DNA of 64,000 nucleotides, taken from NCBI GenBank assembly GCA_039680605.1, contig JBDKTA010000063.1, positions 1 to 64,000 on the forward strand. Reading direction: 5' to 3'. The translations under genes and the position numbers were made by a program. Position 1 is the stretch's first letter; the number at the start of each line of letters is the position of its first letter. Shown here piece by piece: positions 57,400-64,000 of the stretch. The notes below the pieces were generated by a model, which was given only the letters and a program-made list of their open reading frames with translations, did no database searches and was not told where the DNA came from. Source of the DNA: Planctomycetaceae bacterium. GTDB lineage: Bacteria > Planctomycetota > Phycisphaerae > SM23-33.

Positions 57400-59211
57400 T
57401 TAATACAGCGTGGACTGGCGGCCGGTGATGGCCTTGGCATCGCTGAGGGCTTCGTGAATATTGAAGCGGCGGATCATCTCGCCTTCGGGTTTTTTCAGCC
57501 GCTTTTCGTATTCGCCGCGGAAGTTCTTGATGGTCGTCAGGATCGGGTTGGGCGAGGTCTGGCCCAGGCCGCAGCGGCTGGCGAGTTTGACGGTCTTGCC
57601 GAGGTCTTCGAGGTACTCGATGTCGCCGGGTTCGCCTTTTCCGTCGAGGATGGCGTTGAGGCGCTGCTCGAGCAGCACGTTGCCGACGCGGCAGGGGGTG
57701 CAGTATCCGCAGCTTTCGTCGCAGAAGAACTCCATGAACTCGTTGGCGATCTCCAGGACGTTGCGCTTGGGGCCGAAGATCATGATCGAGCCGCCGGTGG
57801 CCAGATCGTCGTAGCAGATAGTTCTGCCGAACTCGGCCTTGCCGACCATCTGTCCGCTGGGCCCGCCGACCTGGACGGCCTGCGTGTCTTCAGCGCCGGC
57901 CATCTCGAGCACCTCCGAGAGCTTGACGCCGAAGGGGACTTCATAGACGCCGGGCATCATGCAGTCGCCGCTGATCGACAGGAGCTTGGTTCCGGGCGAG
58001 CCCTTGGAGCCCATCTGGGCGAACCAGCCCGGACCCTTTTCCATGATGCGGGCGGCACAGCAGAAGGTCTCGACGTTGTTGACGGTCGAGGGGCAGCCCA
58101 TGTAGCCCTTCTGGGCCGGGAACGGCGGGCGGGTCTTGGGGTCGCCGCGCAGGCCTTCGCACGAGCTGATCAGCGACGTCTCCTCGCCGCAGATGTACGC
58201 CCCGGCGCCCATCTGGATTCGGATGTCGAAGTCGAAGCCCTGCTTGCCGGCGATGTTCTTGCCCAGCAGCCCCTTGGCCCGGCGCTCGCTGAGGGTGCGC
58301 TCCAGCAACCGCCGCAGGTAGGCGTACTCGGCCCGCAGATACACGATGCCTTCGCGGGCGCCGATGGCGTAACCGGCGATGGTCATGCCCTCGAACATCA
58401 GGTCGCTCTGCTCGGTGAGGATCACGCGGTCCTTGAAAGTGCCCGGTTCGCCTTCGTCGGCGTTGCACAGGACGTACTTGGTCGCCCCTTGGGCCCCTCG
58501 CGTGAAATCCCACTTCATCCCGGTGGGGAAGCCCGCGCCGCCTCGCCCGCGCAGTCGCGAGGTCTTCATGTCGCGAATGACTTCCTGGGGCGTCATGGCC
58601 ACGGCGTTGCGAATGGCCGCTCCGGGCTCCATGCAACCGCAGATGATCGGTCCGGCCTTGCGGATATTGTTGATGACCATCGAGTGGACGAGTTCGTCGG
58701 CGTTGTTTCCGTCGCCCAGTTCGTGCTTGAGTTTGAAGTACTCGGCGCCGCCTTTGAGCTTGGCGGCGATCTCGCGGGCCATGTCGGTGTTCATTCTCGT
58801 GAACACCTCGTCGTTGACCAGGCAGGCGGGGGCCTGGTCGCTCATGCCGATGCAGGCGGTCCATTCCAGGGTGATGCGCCCGTCGGGGGTGGTCTGGCCC
58901 ATCTCGATGCCCAGTTCCTGGCAGAATGCCTGGGCGATGCGGTCGACGCCTTTGATCTTGTCGATGACGTCGTTGCACAGGCGGATGACGACCTGGCCTT
59001 TGGGGCGGCTGGACAGGAACGAGTAAAAAGACACGACGCTCTCGACCTCGATGCGCTGCGTCGACAGCTCGCCGGCGATGAGGTCCATGGCCTCGCTGGT
59101 GACGCCGCCGGTCTGTTCCTGTACGCCGCGGACCACGTCCATCATCCGCGCGCGGTCATTGCCGCAAGAACGGCAGACGCTTTTGACGATGCTTTCCAGA
59201 CTCTCGCTCAT
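57400..59211 (-). CDS. hoxF: Hydrogenase diaphorase subunit with fused E-like domain
   Basis: A 603-residue fusion of a NuoE-like N-terminal domain (about 1-130) and a NuoF-like core (about 180-600), the same architecture and length as, from memory, the HoxF of Ralstonia. NuoF blocks: RGRGGAGFPTGMKW (NADH), CNADEGEPGTFKDR (FMN) and ESCGYCTPCRVGN plus CGLG ([4Fe-4S]). In the E-like domain the [2Fe-2S] Cys set is incomplete: RLCNDVID lacks the second Cys and TACIGMSDQAP has Ser/Met where Cys is usual, so that cluster is probably absent. It reacts with NAD(H). ATG 59211 with TGAGGA upstream. First gene of the operon; no sigma70 promoter recognised. Confidence 0.95.
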   Translation of the reverse strand: MSESLESIVKSVCRSCGNDRARMMDVVRGVQEQTGGVTSEAMDLIAGELSTQRIEVESVVSFYSFLSSRPKGQVVIRLCNDVIDKIKGVDRIAQAFCQELGIEMGQTTPDGRITLEWTACIGMSDQAPACLVNDEVFTRMNTDMAREIAAKLKGGAEYFKLKHELGDGNNADELVHSMVINNIRKAGPIICGCMEPGAAIRNAVAMTPQEVIRDMKTSRLRGRGGAGFPTGMKWDFTRGAQGATKYVLCNADEGEPGTFKDRVILTEQSDLMFEGMTIAGYAIGAREGIVYLRAEYAYLRRLLERTLSERRAKGLLGKNIAGKQGFDFDIRIQMGAGAYICGEETSLISSCEGLRGDPKTRPPFPAQKGYMGCPSTVNNVETFCCAARIMEKGPGWFAQMGSKGSPGTKLLSISGDCMMPGVYEVPFGVKLSEVLEMAGAEDTQAVQVGGPSGQMVGKAEFGRTICYDDLATGGSIMIFGPKRNVLEIANEFMEFFCDESCGYCTPCRVGNVLLEQRLNAILDGKGEPGDIEYLEDLGKTVKLASRCGLGQTSPNPILTTIKNFRGEYEKRLKKPEGEMIRRFNIHEALSDAKAITGRQSTLY

Positions 59212-59513
59212 CGCAGTCCTCAGATTAATTGGTTGAGGTATCGTTTCGCACGTGACAGTCTGATAATAAAACAGGAAATCTATTCTAGCCACTAAAATCA
59301 AAGGTTCGCTGTGAAAAATTAAGGGCAACCACCTGTCGGGCATCAGGGCAACATTAACAGCGGGCGATTCGTCCGCATTTTCAAAGGGACCGCTGCGTCC
59401 TACGCTGGATCCGCTGAATGCAAATCTTTTGCATGTTTTTTCTTGTCGGATGAGACAAGGTGCCGTAAACTACGGCCCAGAGGTCCCTTTCGCGGCAATG
59501 CAGGAGAAGGAGC
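59212..59513. other. 302-bp divergent region between hoxF and the metalloprotease
   Basis: AT-richer than its surroundings. No ORF is credible. A promoter toward the protease is suggested at 59443-59471. Toward hoxF I see TAGAAT and TATTAT hexamers (minus strand) but no -35 at the right distance, so an alternative sigma factor or activator is possible. Two small hairpins (CTTGTC/GACAAG and GCCGTA/TACGGC) lie at 59442-59475. Confidence 0.4.
59443..59471 (+). promoter_or_regulatory. Putative promoter of the metalloprotease gene
   Basis: TTGTCG (59443-59448), 17 bp, TAAACT (59466-59471). The leader would be about 36 nt. Confidence 0.4.
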
Positions 59514-60638
59514 ATGGACAAGAGCAGCATCCGTGTGCGCATGTCGGCAGTTCTATGTCTGATTGCAGCATTTCTAGCGATGGTTGCCGCCCCCGTCCGT
59601 GCCGACGAGCCTGTCATCGTAAGGATGGTCACCTCTGCCGTTGAAGACCTTGGGCTGCAGGAGGCAGGCGATCGAGGCCTGGTGCAGAACGCCGGGGCTA
59701 CGTTCGCCTTGACCTATGGTTCTTTGCTCAATGCCAATCCCCAAGCCAAAGCCGCTTTCAATCTCGCGGCTGCCCGTTGGGCTGCGGTGCTGGGCGACGA
59801 TGTCACTATCCACCTGACGCTGGATCTCGATTCCACGCTGGGGGCCAACGTGCTGGGCTCCACCAGTTCCGCGAAGTATTACTGGGGCTACACGGAAATT
59901 CGCGACATGATGGTGGCTAATGCCGGCGAGGTCAATAACGCTCGCGAGGCGGTATTGCTGCCGAATCTTCCCACGGCCGCGCAGTTTTCGGCCAAGGTGC
60001 CGACGGGCTGGGGACTCGACGGTTACATGTCGTTTACGTTGGCCAATTATCACGCTCTGGGGGGTACGGAGTTGCTGACGGCCTCGGATGGCACCATCAA
60101 GTTCTCGAGCAACTTCGCCTGGGATTACGACCCCAGCGACGGGATCGACGCCGACAAATACGATTTCGTGGGCGTGGCCATGCACGAGATGGGGCACGCG
60201 CTGGGCTTCATCAGCCATGTCGATTGGGTCGATTATATGTTCACCACGACCAATCCCGATTACAGGTTCATCGAACCGACGCCGCTGGACTTTTTCCGCT
60301 TTGCGGCCGCCGATGTTGCCGCGTCCGGGTTCGACTTCACCACCACCGCGCGATATCTGGCCCCTGGGGGGGAGCAGGTCTTTTACTTCGGCGATGGCAT
60401 CGCTGAGCTTTCGACCGGTTCGGACTATGGCGATGGATGGCAGGCGTCGCACTGGAAGATGGGGAGTATGACCAACCTGATGGAGCCAGCTGTGGCTGCT
60501 GGACACCTGATGACCATCAGCCCGCAGGACCTGATCGCGATGGACCTGATCGGCTGGCAGATAATCCCCGAGCCGGCAACGCTGTCGCTGCTGGTCGCTG
60601 CCGCGATGGTCCTGCTGCGGCGGCGTCGGCGGGTCTGA
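59514..60638 (+). CDS. PEP-CTERM secreted metalloprotease (NF038122-like)
   Basis: A 374-residue exported protein (signal peptide LCLIAAFLAMVAAPVRA). The zinc-binding motif is MHEMGHALGFISH, an HExxHxxGF form with His224, Glu225 and His228 (metzincin-like). ATFALTYGSLLNANPQAKAA opens the catalytic domain. It ends in a PEP-CTERM tail (IPEPATLSLLVAAAMVLL then RRRRR) for exosortase sorting. The family resembles the PEP-CTERM-associated metalloproteases described as NF038122; substrate unknown. Start ATG with AAGGAG upstream. It is followed by a related gene that lacks the catalytic motif. Confidence 0.85.
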   Translation: MDKSSIRVRMSAVLCLIAAFLAMVAAPVRADEPVIVRMVTSAVEDLGLQEAGDRGLVQNAGATFALTYGSLLNANPQAKAAFNLAAARWAAVLGDDVTIHLTLDLDSTLGANVLGSTSSAKYYWGYTEIRDMMVANAGEVNNAREAVLLPNLPTAAQFSAKVPTGWGLDGYMSFTLANYHALGGTELLTASDGTIKFSSNFAWDYDPSDGIDADKYDFVGVAMHEMGHALGFISHVDWVDYMFTTTNPDYRFIEPTPLDFFRFAAADVAASGFDFTTTARYLAPGGEQVFYFGDGIAELSTGSDYGDGWQASHWKMGSMTNLMEPAVAAGHLMTISPQDLIAMDLIGWQIIPEPATLSLLVAAAMVLLRRRRRV

Positions 60639-60665
60639 GGGGATGCAAATCATCGCTTTTTTCTC

Positions 60666-60694
60666 TTGGCGCAGGGGCTATGGACGGATATATT
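60666..60694 (+). promoter_or_regulatory. Sigma70-type promoter of the paralogous gene
   Basis: TTGGCG (60666-60671), 17 bp, TATATT (60689-60694). It gives the second gene its own transcription start, about 52 nt upstream of ATG 60753. Confidence 0.6.
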
Positions 60695-60752
60695 CCCGCG
60701 CCAGAGGATAAGAGGATTCCCAGGAGCCGCGTTCTTCCAAGGAGATTTCGTC

Positions 60753-61766
60753 ATGACACCCGTGAACGGATTCGCGCGCAACGTTTCATTATCGCTGTTG
60801 GTCGTTTTCGCCGCCTGCCTGCCGTGCGGGCACGCCCACGCCAACACCACCTTTGCCCTGACGTATGGCTCCGGGCTGGATTCCAATCCCGCAGCCAGGG
60901 CGGCGTTTGACCAGGCCGCGGCCAACTGGTCGGCGTTGCTCAAAGACCCCATCACTGTCAACATTCACGTGAACCTGACGTCGCTGGGCGGTACCCTGGC
61001 GGTTACCAATTCGATCTGGCATCTTGATGATTATTCGTCCATTCGCGACTTGGTTTCGGCCAACGCCGGAGAGGTCAACAACGCCCGCGAGGCGGCGTTG
61101 CTGCCTGCCTTGCCGACCAGCGCCGAATTTTCAGCTATCTTGCCCGTCGGCTGGAGCGTGGGCGGCATGTCCGTAACGCTAGCCAACTATCATGCCCTGG
61201 GCGGGACGTTGGACCAGGGCAAATTGGCCGGCGCGGTCGCGTTGTCGTCGGACATCGCCTGGGACTACAACCCCGCCGATGGCATCGGCGCCGCCCAGTT
61301 CGATTTCGTCGGTCTGGCCATGAGGCAGATCGGGCACGTGCTTGGGTTCATGAGCGACCTGGACTACATCGACGCCTACCTGGCGTATACCCCCGACTAC
61401 ACCATGCCGACGCCGCTGGACCTGTTCCGGTTTGCGGCCGCCGATGCGGGGTCGCCCACCTTTGACTTTACCAGCGCGGCGCGATACCTGACGCCCGGGG
61501 GCAGCCAGGTGTTCTATTATGGCGACGGCGTCGCGGCGCTATCCACGGGCTACTACAACGGCGATGGGGCGCCGGCGTCATTGTGGGAAGCGGGCGATAT
61601 GTCCAATCTGATGGAACCGGCCGTGGCCGCCGGTCAACGGATGACTATCAGCCAGCAGGACCTGATCGCGATGGACCTGATCGGCTGGGACGTCGTGCCG
61701 GAACCGGCGACGCTGTCCGTGCTGGCGGCAGGTGCATTGCTGTTGATGCGTCGCCGTCGCAGTTGA
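60753..61766 (+). CDS. PEP-CTERM protein, catalytic-site-less paralogue of the metalloprotease
   Basis: A 337-residue exported protein (signal peptide LSLLVVFAACLPCGHAHA), homologous from end to end to the preceding protease: TTFALTYGSGLDSNPAARAA, IRDLVSANAGEVNNAREAAL, FDFTSAARYLTPGGSQVFYY, and a PEP-CTERM tail (VPEPATLSVLAAGALLL then MRRRRS). At the position of HEMGH it reads MRQIGHVLGFMSD: Arg191-Gln192 replace His-Glu, and only the second His (195) remains. The enzyme is thus predicted inactive; it could bind the same substrate or regulate the protease. ATG 60753 with AAGGAG 8 nt upstream. Confidence 0.85.
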   Translation: MTPVNGFARNVSLSLLVVFAACLPCGHAHANTTFALTYGSGLDSNPAARAAFDQAAANWSALLKDPITVNIHVNLTSLGGTLAVTNSIWHLDDYSSIRDLVSANAGEVNNAREAALLPALPTSAEFSAILPVGWSVGGMSVTLANYHALGGTLDQGKLAGAVALSSDIAWDYNPADGIGAAQFDFVGLAMRQIGHVLGFMSDLDYIDAYLAYTPDYTMPTPLDLFRFAAADAGSPTFDFTSAARYLTPGGSQVFYYGDGVAALSTGYYNGDGAPASLWEAGDMSNLMEPAVAAGQRMTISQQDLIAMDLIGWDVVPEPATLSVLAAGALLLMRRRRS

Positions 61767-61975
61767 ATGCAGACCCTGGTAACTGAGCCCCTCCCCAGCT
61801 CCCCCGTCCGGAACGTCCGATAATACAGGTTATGTGTGGTTGTGGGGGGGGCAAGGTGCATGGATACGTCGGAATGGCCCGCGGGACTCGCCGCCCTGCG
61901 TCGCCAGAAGCGACCCTTGGTTGCGGCCGTGAAATGCATGGCACTTCCCCTCGTCAACGACGCCACAAGCAGCAG
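61767..61975. other. Convergent intergenic region, nothing recognised
   Basis: 209 bp between the protease paralogue and bioB. A run of G (about 61843-61850) is present. No hairpin with a T-tract or gene is seen. Confidence 0.4.
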
Positions 61976-62989
61976 CTACGGCCGGCGTGATATGCGGGGC
62001 GGGAATTCGTCGACCACCTCCAGGCCGAGGTCGGCGATCATCTTGAGGTCTTCCTCGGCGCCGCGGCCCTTTGTCGTCAGGTAGTCGCCCACCAGGCAGC
62101 TCGTGCCGCCGGCGTAGAACATCCAGCTCTGGAGGTCTCTCAGGTTCAGCTCGCGTCCGCCGGCAATTTTGAGGTCGACATCGGGCATGGCCAGGCGGAA
62201 GATGGCGATGGTCGCCAGAATCTCCGACGGGCTCATGGGCGTGCGGCCGCCCATCGGCGTGCCGGGGATGGGGTGCAGAAAATTCAGCGGCGTGGCGTGC
62301 GGGCGAACCTCATCACGAAGGGTCATCGCCAGGTCGATGCGGTCGTCCCAGGTTTCGCCCAGGCCGAAGATGCCGCCGCAGCAGAGTTCCATTCCGGCGG
62401 CGCGGGCGGCGGCCAGGGTCGCCAGGCGGTCGTCAAACGTGTGGGTCGTGACGACCTGGGCGAACATCCGCCGCGATGTTTCCAGATTGTGGTTGTACCG
62501 AACGATCCCGGCGGCCGCCAAGTCCCGCGCTTGTTGGGGGGTCAACTCGCCCAGCGCGGCGCAGCACCGGATACCCGCCCCCTCGGGCGAGCCGATCGCC
62601 GCGGCGGCCTCGACGACCGTCTGCAGGTCGTCGGCGGACGGGTGGCGTCCCGAGTTCACCACGCCGATATGGCAGGCCCCCCGCCGGTGGGCGGTTTTCG
62701 CCGCCTCGACGATTTCGCCGCCGGCGGCGCGATGCGACGGGCACTGAGTCTTGTAGCGCGACGCTTGCGCGCACCACTTGCAGTCTTCACTGCAGCGTCC
62801 GGTCTTGCCCGCCACAATCGAGCAGAGTCGCACGGCGCGACCGAAGCGGCTGGTGCGGACCTGATTGGCCCAGTACAGCAGATCGTGCAGATGGTCCTGC
62901 CACAGGCCCGCCAGCGTCGTCAGGTCCGCGCGGTCGAGCGGTTGGCCGGACAGCGACCTGCGGCCGATGGATGAAATCTGTTCGTTCAA
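61976..62989 (-). CDS. bioB: Biotin synthase
   Basis: A 337-residue radical-SAM enzyme. GKTGRCSEDCKWCAQASRYK contains the CxxxCxxC cluster motif typical of BioB; CCGGIFGLGETWDDRI and HPIPGTPMGG are later family blocks. The conserved Cys for the second cluster (RCCAALGEL) is present. It inserts sulfur into dethiobiotin, using S-adenosylmethionine. No other biotin gene is in the window. The start is TTG 62989 with no strong Shine-Dalgarno sequence, 11 bp after the stop of the upstream small membrane protein gene, which suggests translational coupling. Confidence 0.93.
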   Translation of the reverse strand: MNEQISSIGRRSLSGQPLDRADLTTLAGLWQDHLHDLLYWANQVRTSRFGRAVRLCSIVAGKTGRCSEDCKWCAQASRYKTQCPSHRAAGGEIVEAAKTAHRRGACHIGVVNSGRHPSADDLQTVVEAAAAIGSPEGAGIRCCAALGELTPQQARDLAAAGIVRYNHNLETSRRMFAQVVTTHTFDDRLATLAAARAAGMELCCGGIFGLGETWDDRIDLAMTLRDEVRPHATPLNFLHPIPGTPMGGRTPMSPSEILATIAIFRLAMPDVDLKIAGGRELNLRDLQSWMFYAGGTSCLVGDYLTTKGRGAEEDLKMIADLGLEVVDEFPPRISRRP

Positions 62990-63000
62990 GGGCGTCGCTG

Positions 63001-63288
63001 TCAGCGGAAGGCCTGCGCGAGGTCCACCGAGTCAAGCAGTTCGATGGTCCCTTTGGCGGGGTCCAGGGCGTAGGCGTTGAGGCGTCTGGCGTCGACGTCG
63101 ATGAGATACAGCGCGTCGGCGCTCTGAGCCACCTGCCCCACCGTCCCGGCCATGCCGTAATAGCGAGCGAAGACATTTCCGGCCTGGGCGGGCTGGCTGG
63201 TCTGGACGAACGTGGACAGGACGATGGCGCTGAGGACGACGGCCGAGAGCACCAGCGAGGCAATCAGGATATTCTGTGGGTTCTTCAT
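63001..63288 (-). CDS. Small membrane-anchored protein (paralogue a)
   Basis: 95 residues, family not recognised. The N-terminal anchor (LIASLVLSAVVLSAIVLSTF) is followed by a short exposed domain that looks like one propeller-type blade: ALYLIDVDARRLNAYALD. It resembles the next upstream gene product over the same region (LIVVDLAKRSMRAWSLA), so the two are likely paralogues. AGGGAG 8 nt upstream of ATG. It is directly before bioB on the same strand (11 bp). Confidence 0.7.
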   Translation of the reverse strand: MKNPQNILIASLVLSAVVLSAIVLSTFVQTSQPAQAGNVFARYYGMAGTVGQVAQSADALYLIDVDARRLNAYALDPAKGTIELLDSVDLAQAFR

Positions 63289-63307
63289 GGTTGTCTCCCT
63301 GGGGGTG

Positions 63308-63601
63308 TTATTGGGCGGCGCCGCGGCGGTAGTCGACGTTCAGGTCGCGAGTTCCTCGCAGCATGATCATCTGATAGCGTCCGCCGCGCGGGGCGGCCAG
63401 GCTCCAGGCGCGCATGGACCGCTTTGCCAGGTCCACGACGATCAGCCCTTCGGAGGCGATCCCGATGCGGGTCGTGTACATCTGGTAGTCCGTCGTGCGG
63501 AAGCTTTCCTGGGCCTGGGACGGTTGGGTCGGTCCCCAGATCACCGCCGCCAGCAATATCACATTGAGGCAGACCAGCAGGATTATCAACTTGCTCTTCA
63601 T
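63308..63601 (-). CDS. Small membrane-anchored protein (paralogue b)
   Basis: 97 residues, family not recognised. N-terminal signal anchor (LIILLVCLNVILLAAVIWGP), then an exposed domain with EGLIVVDLAKRSMRAWSLA and YQMIMLRGTRDLNVDYRRG. ATG 63601 is preferred because GGAG lies 7-8 nt upstream. It lies 20 bp before the next small gene on the same strand. Confidence 0.7.
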   Translation of the reverse strand: MKSKLIILLVCLNVILLAAVIWGPTQPSQAQESFRTTDYQMYTTRIGIASEGLIVVDLAKRSMRAWSLAAPRGGRYQMIMLRGTRDLNVDYRRGAAQ

Positions 63602-63667
63602 GTCGTTTCTCCAAAAGGCCCAGCCGCTTGGCGGTAGACGATCCATCGCCCGCTGAGGCGGCTGCGG

Positions 63668-63856
63668 TTAGTCCAGGTACGTCCGGCGCGCATCGCGGAA
63701 GACGACCGCGCACGTGGCTGCCAGAAGCACGACCGTGTAAAACGTCGCCAGCACCGGCCAGAATGTGCTGTAGAGCGGGGCGGTGATTCCGTCGGTGAAG
63801 ACCCCCACCGCCGTCGTTGCCGCCGACATCGCCATCATAATCAGCGCACTTGCCAT
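63668..63856 (-). CDS. Small two-TM membrane protein
   Basis: 62 residues, family not recognised. Two hydrophobic stretches (ALIMMAMSAATTAVGVF and FWPVLATFYTVVLLAATCAVVF) and a short basic end (RDARRTYLD). ATG 63856 has AAGGGAG 6 nt upstream; a farther start at 63937 adds only a low-complexity Ser/Gly piece. It is the first gene of the small-protein/bioB cluster and has its own promoter. Confidence 0.6.
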   Translation of the reverse strand: MASALIMMAMSAATTAVGVFTDGITAPLYSTFWPVLATFYTVVLLAATCAVVFRDARRTYLD

Positions 63857-63913
63857 GGCTGCTCCCTTGCGGCCCCCCCCACTGCCGCTGCTGCACGAAA
63901 CGCTACTGCCTGA

Positions 63914-63941
63914 ATTATACAATCCCGCGCCGGTCATGCAA
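63914..63941 (-). promoter_or_regulatory. Sigma70-type promoter of the small-protein/bioB cluster
   Basis: On the minus strand TTGCAT (63941-63936), 16 bp, and a perfect TATAAT (63919-63914). The leader would be about 50 nt to ATG 63856. Confidence 0.6.
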
Positions 63942-64000
63942 TCGCATGCCCTGCGATTGCGCAGCGGCGGGCTAATTCTTCGCGATCACGCTGCGCACGT

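Noticed and set aside
57319-59295. A 658-codon plus-strand frame opposite hoxF
   Set aside because: hoxF on the minus strand has complete NADH, FMN and FeS motifs; the opposite frame has none.
59212-59513. A sigma54 promoter for hoxF
   Set aside because: No GG-N10-GC pair with the proper flanks was found in front of the operon.

Overview
The window is a high-GC, gene-dense bacterial chromosome fragment, most likely from the Planctomycetota and probably class Phycisphaerae (inferred from protein families, not from a marker gene). The pointers are PEP-CTERM tailed secreted proteins, prepilin-like proteins with H-x(9-10)-DG tails, PEP-CTERM metalloproteases, secreted HEAT-repeat proteins, a XylR-like AraC regulator, secreted beta-helix and PQQ-propeller proteins, and many intergenic palindromes. 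A Re-citrate synthase-type enzyme and an NAD-reducing [NiFe] hydrogenase fit an anaerobic or facultatively fermentative life. No rRNA, tRNA, CRISPR array or transposase was seen.

Layout. 0.3-9.9 kb: a prepilin-like protein, a HEAT lipoprotein, then a plus-strand group of a phosphoesterase/SGNH mosaic, a glycosidase-like protein and a 1031-residue ankyrin protein. 10-18 kb: tandem NDK-domain protein, MBL hydrolase, FHA-GAF histidine kinase, aldo/keto reductase, thioredoxin-like protein, a 47-residue basic protein and a sugar isomerase. 18-25 kb: two paralogous secreted HEAT proteins, pterin carbinolamine dehydratase and the Re-citrate synthase-like enzyme. 25-41 kb: mainly exported proteins (two phosphoesterases, a module protein, beta-helix, PQQ propeller, transglutaminase-like protein, PEP-CTERM beta-strand repeat protein, sialidase) with an AraC/XylR regulator and a PAS-GGDEF protein. 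41-53 kb: guaB, aldo/keto reductase, a hybrid kinase, a second prepilin-like protein, a TPR membrane protein with purD, and an apgM-SGNH-GNAT operon. 53.5-59.2 kb: hydrogenase operon hoxF-hoxU-hoxY-hoxH, then hoxW and a response regulator. 59.5-63.9 kb: a PEP-CTERM protease and its active-site-less paralogue, then bioB behind three small membrane proteins.

Two themes run across the window. First, several families of intergenic inverted repeats recur, sometimes nested inside one another, once inside a coding region and once supplying the end of a gene. A roughly 220-bp non-palindromic repeat is also present twice. Second, many genes have recognisable sigma70-type promoters with exactly 17-bp spacing (for example TTGAAA/TATAAT before the Re-citrate synthase, TTGACG/CATAAT before guaB), and one prepilin-like gene appears to start at its own +1 (leaderless). 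The most unusual proteins are the phosphoesterase-SGNH-module fusion, whose parts also occur as two adjacent separate genes 21 kb away, the protease/pseudoprotease pair, and the tandem NDK protein with one inactive-looking domain.
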